64,000 nucleotides of DNA from Panagrolaimus kolymaensis (taxonomy: Eukaryota; Nematoda; Chromadorea; Rhabditida; Panagrolaimidae). The DNA lies in contig JAJQJQ010000025.1 of assembly GCA_028622995.1 (NCBI GenBank), positions 434,001 through 498,000 of the forward strand, given 5' to 3'. Position 1 is the first letter of the stretch; each line of letters begins with the position of its first letter. Below, in pieces: positions 49,893 through 62,100 of this stretch. The position numbers and the translations under genes were made by a program. The notes beneath the pieces are model-generated. The model saw only the letters and a list, made by a program, of their open reading frames with translations. It was not told the DNA's origin and did not search any database.

Positions 49893-52800
49893 CAACTCGA
49901 AAGAATGCATTCAAAAATTTCTTTTATTTGATTTTCTTCACAGAAAACCATTTTTATAATTAGTTTTTAGGATTCTGTGAAGTTTCGAATTTGTTGAATC
50001 AAATGCAAGGCAGATATTGAGTTCAAATTTAAGGTTAAAATATGCAACTCGAAAGAGTGCATTCAAAAATTTCTTTTATTTGATTTTCTTCACAGAAAAC
50101 CATTTTTATAATTAGTTTTTAGGATTCTGTGAAGTTTCGAATTTGTAGAAATAAACACGACCAAGATATTGAGTACAAATTTAAGGTTAAAATATGCAAC
50201 TCGAAAGAATGCATTCAAAAATTTCTTTTATTTGATTTTCTTCACAGAAAACCATTTTTATAATTAGTTTTTAGGATTCTGTGAAGTTTCGAATTTGTTG
50301 AATCAAATGCAAGGCAGATATTGAGTTCAAATTTAAGGTTAAAATATGCAACTCGAAAGAGTGCATTCAAAAATTTCTTTTATTTGATTTTCTTCACAGA
50401 AAACCATTTTTATAATTAGTTTTTAGGATTCTGTGAAGTTTCGAATTTGTTGAATCAAATGCAAGGCAGATATTGAGTTCAAATTTAAGGTTAAAATATG
50501 CAACTCGAAAGAGTGCATTCAAAAATTTCTTTTATTTGATTTTCTTCACAGAAAACCATTTTTATAATTAGTTTTTAGGATTCTGTGAAGTTTAGAAATT
50601 TGTTGAATCAAATGCAAGGCAGATATTGAGTTCAAATTTAAGGTTAAAATATGCAACTCGAAAGAGTGCATTCAAAAATTTCTTTTATTTGATTTTCTTC
50701 ACAGAAAACCATTTTTATAATTAGTTTTTAGGATTCTGTGAAGTTTCGAATTTGTAGAAATAAACACGACCAAGATATTGAGTACAAATTTAAGGTTAAA
50801 ATATGCAACTCGAAAGAGTGCATTCAAAAATTTCTTTTATTTGATTTTCTTCACAGAAAACCATTTTTATAATTAGTTTTTAGGATTCTGTGAAGTTTCG
50901 AATTTGTAGAAATAAACACGACCAAGATATTGAGTACAAATTTAAGGTTAAAATATGCAACTCGAAAGAATGCATTCAAAAATTTCTTTTATTTGATTTT
51001 CTTCACAGAAAACCATTTTTATAATTAGTTTTTAGGATTCTGTGAAGTTTCGAATTTGTTGAATCAAATGCAAGGCAGATATTGAGTACAAATTTAAGGT
51101 TAAAATATGCAACTCGAAAGAATGCATTCAAAAATTTCTTTTATTTGATTTTCTTCACAGAAAACCATTTTTATAATTAGTTTTTAGGATTCTGTGAAGT
51201 TTCGAATTTGTTGAATCAAATGCAAGGCAGATATTGAGTTCAAATTTAAGGTTAAAATATGCAACTCGAAAGAGTGCATTCAAAAATTTCTTTTATTTGA
51301 TTTTCTTCACAGAAAACCATTTTTATAATTAGTTTTTAGGATTCTGTGAAGTTTCGAATTTGTTGAATCAAATGCAAGGCAGATATTGAGTACAAATTTA
51401 AGGTTAAAATATGCAACTCGAAAAAGTGCATTCAAAAATTTCTTTTATTTGATTTTCTTCACAGAAAACCATTTTTATAATTAGTTTTTAGGATTCTGTG
51501 AAGTTTCGAATTTGTTGAATCAAAAGCAAGGCAGATATTGAGTACAAATTTAAGGTTAAAATATGCAACTCGAAAGAATGCATTCAAAAATTTTTTTTAT
51601 TTGATTTTCTTCATAGAAAACCATTTTTATAATTAGTTTTTAGGATTCTGTGAAGTTTCGAATTTGTTGAATCAAAAGCAAGGCAGATATTGAGTACAAA
51701 TTTAAGGTTAAAATATGCAACTCGAAAGAATGCATTCAAAAATTTCTTTTATTTGATTTTCTTCACAGAAAACCATTTTTATAATTAGTTTTTAGGATTC
51801 TGTGAAGTTTCGAATTTGTTGAATCAAATGCAAGGCAGATATTGAGTTCAAATTTAAGGTTAAAATATGCAACTCGAAAGAGTGCATTCAAAAATTTCTT
51901 TTATTTGATTTTCTTCACAGAAAACCATTTTTATAATTAGTTTTTAGGATTCTGTGAAGTTTCGAATTTGTTGAATCAAATGCAAGGCAGATATTGAGTA
52001 CAAATTTAAGGTTAAAATATGCAACTCGAAAAAGTGCATTCAAAAATTTCTTTTATTTGATTTTCTTCACAGAAAACCATTTTTATAATTAGTTTTTAGG
52101 ATTCTGTGAAGTTTCGAATTTGTTGAATCAAAAGCAAGGCAGATATTGAGTACAAATTTAAGGTTAAAATATGCAACTCGAAAGAATGCATTCAAAAATT
52201 TCTTTTATTTGATTTTCTTCATAGAAAACCATTTTTATAATTAGTTTTTAGGATTCTGTGAAGTTTCGAATTTGTTGAATCAAATGCAAGGCAGATATTG
52301 AGTTCAAATTTAAGGTTAAAATATGCAACTCGAAAGAGTGCATTCAAAAATTTCTTTTATTTGATTTTCTTCACAGAAAACCATTTTTATAATTAGTTTT
52401 TAGGATTCTGTGAAGTTTCGAATTTGTAGAAATAAACACGACCAAGATATTGAGTACAAATTTAAGGTTAAAATATGCAACTCGAAAGAATGCATTCAAA
52501 AATTTCTTTTATTTGATTTTCTTCACAGAAAACCATTTTTATAATTAGTTTTTAGGATTCTGTGAAGTTTAGAAATTTGTTGAATCAAATGCAAGGCAGA
52601 TATTGAGTACAAATTTAAGGTTAAAATATGCAACTCGAAAGAATGCATTCAAAAATTTCTTTTATTTGATTTTCTTCACAGAAAACCATTTTTATAATTA
52701 GTTTTTAGGATTCTGTGAAGTTTCGAATTTGTTGAATCAAATGCAAGGCAGATATTGAGTTCAAATTTAAGGTTAAAATATGCAACTCGAAAGAGTGCAT

Positions 52801-55018
52801 TCAAAAATTTCTTTTATTTGATTTTCTTCACAGAAAACCATTTTTATAATTAGTTTTTAGGATTCTGTGAAGTTTCGAATTTGTAGAAATAAACACGACC
52901 AAGATATTGAGTACAAATTTAAGGTTAAAATATGCAACTCGAAAGAATGCATTCAAAAATTTCTTTTATTTGATTTTCTTCACAGAAAACCATTTTTATA
53001 ATTAGTTTTTAGGATTCTGTGAAGTTTCGAATTTGTTGAATCAAATGCAAGGCAGATATTGAGTTCAAATTTAAGGTTAAAATATGCAACTCGAAAGAGT
53101 GCATTCAAAAATTTCTTTTATTTGATTTTCTTCACAGAAAACCATTTTTATAATTAGTTTTTAGGATTCTGTGAAGTTTCGAATTTGTTGAATCAAATGC
53201 AAGGCAGATATTGAGTTCAAATTTAAGGTTAAAATATGCAACTCGAAAGAGTGCATTCAAAAATTTCTTTTATTTGATTTTCTTCACAGAAAACCATTTT
53301 TATAATTAGTTTTTAGGATTCTGTGAAGTTTAGAAATTTGTTGAATCAAATGCAAGGCAGATATTGAGTTCAAATTTAAGGTTAAAATATGCAACTCGAA
53401 AGAGTGCATTCAAAAATTTCTTTTATTTGATTTTCTTCACAGAAAACCATTTTTATAATTAGTTTTTAGGATTCTGTGAAGTTTCGAATTTGTAGAAATA
53501 AACACGACCAAGATATTGAGTACAAATTTAAGGTTAAAATATGCAACTCGAAAGAGTGCATTCAAAAATTTCTTTTATTTGATTTTCTTCACAGAAAACC
53601 ATTTTTATAATTAGTTTTTAGGATTCTGTGAAGTTTCGAATTTGTAGAAATAAACACGACCAAGATATTGAGTACAAATTTAAGGTTAAAATATGCAACT
53701 CGAAAGAATGCATTCAAAAATTTCTTTTATTTGATTTTCTTCACAGAAAACCATTTTTATAATTAGTTTTTAGGATTCTGTGAAGTTTCGAATTTGTTGA
53801 ATCAAATGCAAGGCAGATATTGAGTACAAATTTAAGGTTAAAATATGCAACTCGAAAGAATGCATTCAAAAATTTCTTTTATTTGATTTTCTTCACAGAA
53901 AACCATTTTTATAATTAGTTTTTAGGATTCTGTGAAGTTTCGAATTTGTTGAATCAAATGCAAGGCAGATATTGAGTTCAAATTTAAGGTTAAAATATGC
54001 AACTCGAAAGAGTGCATTCAAAAATTTCTTTTATTTGATTTTCTTCACAGAAAACCATTTTTATAATTAGTTTTTAGGATTCTGTGAAGTTTCGAATTTG
54101 TTGAATCAAATGCAAGGCAGATATTGAGTACAAATTTAAGGTTAAAATATGCAACTCGAAAAAGTGCATTCAAAAATTTCTTTTATTTGATTTTCTTCAC
54201 AGAAAACCATTTTTATAATTAGTTTTTAGGATTCTGTGAAGTTTCGAATTTGTTGAATCAAAAGCAAGGCAGATATTGAGTACAAATTTAAGGTTAAAAT
54301 ATGCAACTCGAAAGAATGCATTCAAAAATTTTTTTTATTTGATTTTCTTCATAGAAAACCATTTTTATAATTAGTTTTTAGGATTCTGTGAAGTTTCGAA
54401 TTTGTTGAATCAAAAGCAAGGCAGATATTGAGTACAAATTTAAGGTTAAAATATGCAACTCGAAAGAATGCATTCAAAAATTTCTTTTATTTGATTTTCT
54501 TCACAGAAAACCATTTTTATAATTAGTTTTTAGGATTCTGTGAAGTTTCGAATTTGTTGAATCAAATGCAAGGCAGATATTGAGTTCAAATTTAAGGTTA
54601 AAATATGCAACTCGAAAGAGTGCATTCAAAAATTTCTTTTATTTGATTTTCTTCACAGAAAACCATTTTTATAATTAGTTTTTAGGATTCTGTGAAGTTT
54701 CGAATTTGTTGAATCAAATGCAAGGCAGATATTGAGTACAAATTTAAGGTTAAAATATGCAACTCGAAAAAGTGCATTCAAAAATTTCTTTTATTTGATT
54801 TTCTTCACAGAAAACCATTTTTATAATTAGTTTTTAGGATTCTGTGAAGTTTCGAATTTGTTGAATCAAAAGCAAGGCAGATATTGAGTACAAATTTAAG
54901 GTTAAAATATGCAACTCGAAAGAATGCATTCAAAAATTTCTTTTATTTGATTTTCTTCATAGAAAACCATTTTTATAATTAGTTTTTAGGATTCTGTGAA
55001 GTTTCGAATTTGTTGAAT
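49893..55018 (-). repeat. Inverted satellite B higher-order repeat, 18-mer, period 2738 bp
   Basis: Segment 49893-52280 matches 52631-55018 at an offset of 2738 bp, equal to 18 monomers plus two single-base gains. Shared markers are the 17-bp block at 50144/52882, 50753/53491 and 50905/53643, GTTTAGAAATTTG at 50591/53329, and a monomer with a lengthened T-run after TTCAAAAA plus TTCATAG at 51583/54321. The match ends where AATGCAAGGC with GAGTTC (52280) faces AAAGCAAGGC with GAGTAC (55018). Confidence 0.87.
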
Positions 55019-57647
55019 CAAAAGCAAGGCAGATATTGAGTACAAATTTAAGGTTAAAATATGCAACTCGAAAGAATGCATTCAAAAATTTCTTTTATTT
55101 GATTTTCTTCACAGAAAACCATTTTTATAATTAGTTTTTAGGATTCTGTGAAGTTTCGAATTTGTTGAATCAAAAGCAAGGCAGATATTGAGTACAAATT
55201 TAAGGTTAAAATATGCAACTCGAAAGAATGCATTCAAAAATTTCTTTTATTTGATTTTCTTCACAGAAAACCATTTTTATAATTAGTTTTTAGGATTCTG
55301 TGAAGTTTCGAATTTGTTGAATCAAAAGCAAGGCAGATATTGAGTACAAATTTAAGGTTAAAAAATGTAACTCGAAAGAATGCATTCAAAAATTTCTTTT
55401 ATTTGATTTTCTTCACAGAAAACCATTTTTATAATTAGTTTTTAGGATTCTGTGAAGTTTCGAATTTGTAGAAATAAACACGACCAAGATATTGAGTACA
55501 AATTTAAGGTTAAAATATGCAACTCGAAAGAATGCATTCAAAAATTTCTTTTATTTGATTTTCTTCACAGAAAACCATTTTTATAATTAGTTTTTAGGAT
55601 TCTGTGAAGTTTCGAATTTGTTGAATCAAAAGCAAGGCAGATATTGAGTACAAATTTAAGGTTAAAATATGCAACTCGAAAGAATGCATTCAAAAATTTC
55701 TTTTATTTGATTTTCTTCACAGAAAACCATTTTTATAATTAGTTTTTAGGATTCTGTGAAGTTTCGAATTTGTTGAATCAAAAGCAAGGCAGATATTGAG
55801 TACAAATTTAAGGTTAAAATATGCAACTCGAAAAAGTGCATTCAAAAATTTCTTTTATTTTATTTTCTTCACAGAAAACCATTTTTATAATTAGTTTTTA
55901 GGATTCTGTGAAGTTTCGAATTTGTAGAAATAAACACGACCAAGATATTGAGTACAAATTTAAGGTTAAAATATGCAACTCGAAAGAATGCATTCAAAAA
56001 TTTCTTTTATTTGATTTTCTTCACAGAAAACCATTTTTATAATTAGTTTTTAGGATTCTGTGAAGTTTCGAATTTGTTAAATCAAAAGCAAGGCAGATAT
56101 TGAGTACAAATTTAAGGTTAAAAAATGTAACTCGAAAGAATGCATTCAAAAATTTCTTTTATTTGATTTTCTTCACAGAAAACCATTTTTATAATTAGTT
56201 TTTAGGATTCTGTGAAGTTTCGAATTTGTTGAATCAAATGCAAGGCAGATATTGAGTACAAATTTAAGGTTAAAAAATGCAACTCGAAAGAATGCATTCA
56301 AAAATTTCTTTTATTTGATTTTCTTCACAGAAAACCATTTTTATAATTAGTTTTTAGGATTCTGTGAAGTTTCGAATTTGTTGAATCAAATGCAAGGCAG
56401 ATATTGAGTACAAATTTAAGGTTAAAAAATGTAACTCGAAAGAATGCATTCAAAAATTTCTTTTATTTGATTTTCTTCACAGAAAACCATTTTTATAATT
56501 AGTTTTTAGGATTCTGTGAAGTTTCGAATTTGTTGAATCAAATGCAAGGCAGATATTGAGTACAAATTTAAGGTTAAAATATGCAACTCGAAAGAATGCA
56601 TTCAAAAATTTCTTTTATTTGATTTTCTTCACAGAAAACCATTTTTATAATTAGTTTTTAGGATTCTGTGAAGTTTCGAATTTGTTGAATCAAAAGCAAG
56701 GCAGATATTGAGTACAAATTTAAGGTTAAAATATGCAACTCGAAAGAATGCATTCAAAAATTTCTTTTATTTGATTTTCTTCACAGAAAACCATTTTTAT
56801 AATTAGTTTTTAGGATTCTGTGAAGTTTCGAATTTGTTGAATCAAAAGCAAGGCAGATATTGAGTACAAATTTAAGGTTAAAATATGCAACTCGAAAGAA
56901 TGCATTCAAAAATTTCTTTTATTTGATTTTCTTCACAGAAAACCATTTTTATAATTAGTTTTTAGGATTCTGTGAAGTTTCGAATTTGTTGAATCAAAAG
57001 CAAGGCAGATATTGAGTACAAATTTAAGGTTAAAAAATGTAACTCGAAAGAATGCATTCAAAAATTTCTTTTATTTGATTTTCTTCACAGAAAACCATTT
57101 TTATAATTAGTTTTTAGGATTCTGTGAAGTTTCGAATTTGTAGAAATAAACACGACCAAGATATTGAGTACAAATTTAAGGTTAAAATATGCAACTCGAA
57201 AGAGTGCATTCAAAAATTTCTTTTATTTGATTTTCTTCACAGAAAACCATTTTTATAATTAGTTTTTAGGATTCTGTGAAGTTTCGAATTTGTTGAATCA
57301 AAAGCAAGGCAGATATTGAGTACAAATTTAAGGTTAAAATATGCAACTCGAAAGAATGCATTCAAAAATTTCTTTTATTTGATTTTCTTCACAGAAAACC
57401 ATTTTTATAATTAGTTTTTAGGATTCTGTGAAGTTTCGAATTTGTTAAATCAAAAGCAAGGCAGATATTGAGTACAAATTTAAGGTTAAAAAATGTAACT
57501 CGAAAGAATGCATTCAAAAATTTCTTTTATTTGATTTTCTTCACAGAAAACCATTTTTATAATTAGTTTTTAGGATTCTGTGAAGTTTCGAATTTGTTGA
57601 ATCAAAAGCAAGGCAGATATTGAGTACAAATTTAAGGTTAAAATATG

Positions 57648-59167
57648 GAACTCGAAAAAGTGCATTCAAAAATTTCTTTTATTTTATTTTCTTCACAGAA
57701 AACCATTTTTATAATTAGTTTTTAGGATTCTGTGAAGTTTCGAATTTGTAGAAATAAACACGACCAAGATATTGAGTACAAATTTAAGGTTAAAATATGC
57801 AACTCGAAAGAATGCATTCAAAAATTTCTTTTATTTGATTTTCTTCACAGAAAACCATTTTTATAATTAGTTTTTAGGATTCTGTGAAGTTTCGAATTTG
57901 TTGAATCAAAAGCAAGGCAGATATTGAGTACAAATTTAAGGTTAAAATATGGAACTCGAAAAAGTGCATTCAAAAATTTCTTTTATTTTATTTTCTTCAC
58001 AGAAAACCATTTTTATAATTAGTTTTTAGGATTCTGTGAAGTTTCGAATTTGTAGAAATAAACACGACCAAGATATTGAGTACAAATTTAAGGTTAAAAT
58101 ATGCAACTCGAAAGAATGCATTCAAAAATTTCTTTTATTTGATTTTCTTCACAGAAAACCATTTTTATAATTAGTTTTTAGGATTCTGTGAAGTTTCGAA
58201 TTTGTTAAATCAAAAGCAAGGCAGATATTGAGTACAAATTTAAGGTTAAAAAATGTAACTCGAAAGAATGCATTCAAAAATTTCTTTTATTTGATTTTCT
58301 TCACAGAAAACCATTTTTATAATTAGTTTTTAGGATTCTGTGAAGTTTCGAATTTGTTGAATCAAATGCAAGGCAGATATTGAGTACAAATTTAAGGTTA
58401 AAATATGGAACTCGAAAAAGTGCATTCAAAAATTTCTTTTATTTTATTTTCTTCACAGAAAACCATTTTTATAATTAGTTTTTAGGATTCTGTGAAGTTT
58501 CGAATTTGTAGAAATAAACACGACCAAGATATTGAGTACAAATTTAAGGTTAAAATATGCAACTCGAAAGAATGCATTCAAAAATTTCTTTTATTTGATT
58601 TTCTTCACAGAAAACCATTTTTATAATTAGTTTTTAGGATTCTGTGAAGTTTCGAATTTGTTGAATCAAAAGCAAGGCAGATATTGAGTACAAATTTAAG
58701 GTTAAAATATGGAACTCGAAAAAGTGCATTCAAAAATTTCTTTTATTTTATTTTCTTCACAGAAAACCATTTTTATAATTAGTTTTTAGGATTCTGTGAA
58801 GTTTCGAATTTGTAGAAATAAACACGACCAAGATATTGAGTACAAATTTAAGGTTAAAATATGCAACTCGAAAGAATGCATTCAAAAATTTCTTTTATTT
58901 GATTTTCTTCACAGAAAACCATTTTTATAATTAGTTTTTAGGATTCTGTGAAGTTTCGAATTTGTTGAATCAAAAGCAAGGCAGATATTGAGTACAAATT
59001 TAAGGTTAAAATATGGAACTCGAAAAAGTGCATTCAAAAATTTCTTTTATTTTATTTTCTTCACAGAAAACCATTTTTATAATTAGTTTTTAGGATTCTG
59101 TGAAGTTTCGAATTTGTAGAAATAAACACGACCAAGATATTGAGTACAAATTTAAGGTTAAAATATG
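57648..59167 (-). repeat. Inverted satellite B dimeric higher-order repeat, 304 bp
   Basis: Two monomer forms alternate. One has GGAACTCGAAAAAGTGC, ATTTTATTTTC and the 17-bp alternative block (57747, 58051, 58507, 58811, 59115). The other has GCAACTCGAAAGAATGC, ATTTGATTTTC and the usual block. Spacing is 304 bp except for one 456-bp step at 58105-58408, where an extra monomer with GTAACTCG interrupts. Here the three variant sites are fully linked within a monomer. Confidence 0.82.
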
Positions 59168-62100
59168 CAACTCGAAAGAATGCATTCAAAAATTTCTTTT
59201 ATTTGATTTTCTTCACAGAAAACCATTTTTATAATTAGTTTTTAGGATTCTGTGAAGTTTCGAATTTGTTAAATCAAAAGCAAGGCAGATATTGAGTACA
59301 AATTTAAGGTTAAAAAATGTAACTCGAAAGAATGCATTCAAAAATTTCTTTTATTTGATTTTCTTCACAGAAAACCATTTTTATAATTAGTTTTTAGGAT
59401 TCTGTGAAGTTTCGAATTTGTTGAATCAAATGCAAGGCAGATATTGAGTACAAATTTAAGGTTAAAAAATGCAACTCGAAAGAATGCATTCAAAAATTTC
59501 TTTTATTTGATTTTCTTCACAGAAAACCATTTTTATAATTAGTTTTTAGGATTCTGTGAAGTTTCGAATTTGTTGAATCAAATGCAAGGCAGATATTGAG
59601 TACAAATTTAAGGTTAAAAAATGTAACTCGAAAAAGTGCATTCAAAAATTTCTTTTATTTGATTTTCTTCACAGAAAACCATTTTTATAATTAGTTTTTA
59701 GGATTCTGTGAAGTTTCGAATTTGTTGAATCAAATGCAAGGCAGATATTGAGTACAAATTTAAGGTTAAAATATGCAACTCGAAAGAATGCATTCAAAAA
59801 TTTCTTTTATTTGATTTTCTTCACAGAAAACCATTTTTATAATTAGTTTTTAGGATTCTGTGAAGTTTCGAATTTGTTGAATCAAAAGCAAGGCAGATAT
59901 TGAGTACAAATTTAAGGTTAAAATATGCAACTCGAAAGAATGCATTCAAAAATTTCTTTTATTTGATTTTCTTCACAGAAAACCATTTTTATAATTAGTT
60001 TTTAGGATTCTGTGAAGTTTCGAATTTGTTGAATCAAAAGCAAGGCAGATATTGAGTACAAATTTAAGGTTAAAATATGCAACTCGAAAAAGTGCATTCA
60101 AAAATTTCTTTTATTTGATTTTCTTCACAGAAAACCATTTTTATAATTAGTTTTTAGGATTCTGTGAAGTTTCGAATTTGTTGAATCAAAAGCAAGGCAG
60201 ATATTGAGTACAAATTTAAGGTTAAAATATGCAACTCGAAAGAATGCATTCAAAAATTTCTTTTATTTGATTTTCTTCACAGAAAACCATTTTTATAATT
60301 AGTTTTTAGGATTCTGTGAAGTTTCGAATTTGTTGAATCAAAAGCAAGGCAGATATTGAGTACAAATTTAAGGTTAAAATATGCAACTCGAAAAAGTGCA
60401 TTCAAAAATTTCTTTTATTTGATTTTCTTCACAGAAAACCATTTTTATAATTAGTTTTTAGGATTCTGTGAAGTTTCGAATTTGTTGAATCAAATGCAAG
60501 GCAGATATTGAGTACAAATTTAAGGTTAAAATATGCAACTCATAAGAGTGCATTCAAAAATTTCTTTTATTTGATTTTCTTCACAGAAAACCATTTTTAT
60601 AATTAGTTTTTAGGATTCTGTGAAGTTTCGAATTTGTTGAATCAAAAGCAAGGCAGATATTGAGTACAAATTTAAGGTTAAAATATGCAACTCGAAAAAG
60701 TGCATTCAAAAATTTCTTTTATTTGATTTTCTTCACAGAAAACCATTTTTATAATTAGTTTTTAGGATTCTGTGAAGTTTCGAATTTGTTGAATCAAAAG
60801 CAAGGCAGATATTGAGTACAAATTTAAGGTTAAAATATGCAACTCGAAAAAGTGCATTCAAAAATTTCTTTTATTTGATTTTCTTCACAGAAAACCATTT
60901 TTATAATTAGTTTTTAGGATTCTGTGAAGTTTCGAATTTGTTGAATCAAAAGCAAGGCAGATATTGAGTACAAATTTAAGGTTAAAATATGCAACTCGAA
61001 AGAGTGCATTCAAAAATTTCTTTTATTTGATTTTCTTCACAGAAAACCATTTTTATAATTAGTTTTTAGGATTCTGTGAAGTTTCGAATTTGTTGAATCA
61101 AATGCAAGGCAGTTATTGAGTACAAATTTAAGGTTAAAATATGCAACTCGAAAAAGTGCATTCAAAAATTTCTTTTATTTGATTTTCTTCACAGAAAACC
61201 ATTTTTATAATTAGTTTTTAGGATTCTGTGAAGTTTCGAATTTGTTGAATCAAATGCAAGGCAGTTATTGAGTACAAATTTAAGGTTAAAATATGCAACT
61301 CGAAAAAGTGCATTCAAAAATTTCTTTTATTTGATTTTCTTCACAGAAAACCATTTTTATAATTAGTTTTTAGGATTCTGTGAAGTTTCGAATTTGTTGA
61401 ATCAAAAGCAAGGCAGATATTGAGTACAAATTTAAGGTTAAAATATGCAACTCGAAAAAGTGCATTCAAAAATTTCTTTTATTTGATTTTCTTCACAGAA
61501 AACCATTTTTATAATTAGTTTTTAGGATTCTGTGAAGTTTCGAATTTGTTGAATCAAATGCAAGGCAGATATTGAGTACAAATTTAAGGTTAAAATATGG
61601 AACTCGAAAAAGTGCATTCAAAAATTTCTTTTATTTTATTTTCTTCACAGAAAACCATTTTTATAATTAGTTTTTAGGATTCTGTGAAGTTTCGAATTTG
61701 TTGAATCAAAAGCAAGGCAGATATTGAGTACAAATTTAAGGTTAAAATATGCAACTCGAAAGAGTGCATTCAAAAATTTCTTTTATTTGATTTTCTTCAC
61801 AGAAAACCATTTTTATAATTAGTTTTTAGGATTCTGTGAAGTTTCGAATTTGTAGAAATAAACACGACCAAGATATTGAGTACAAATTTAAGGTTAAAAT
61901 ATGCAACTCGAAAAAGTGCATTCAAAAATTTCTTTTATTTGATTTTCTTCACAGAAAACCATTTTTATAATTAGTTTTTAGGATTCTGTGAAGTTTCGAA
62001 TTTGTTGAATCAAAAGCAAGGCAGATATTGAGTACAAATTTAAGGTTAAAATATGCAACTCGAAAGAATGCATTCAAAAATTTCTTTTATTTGATTTTCT

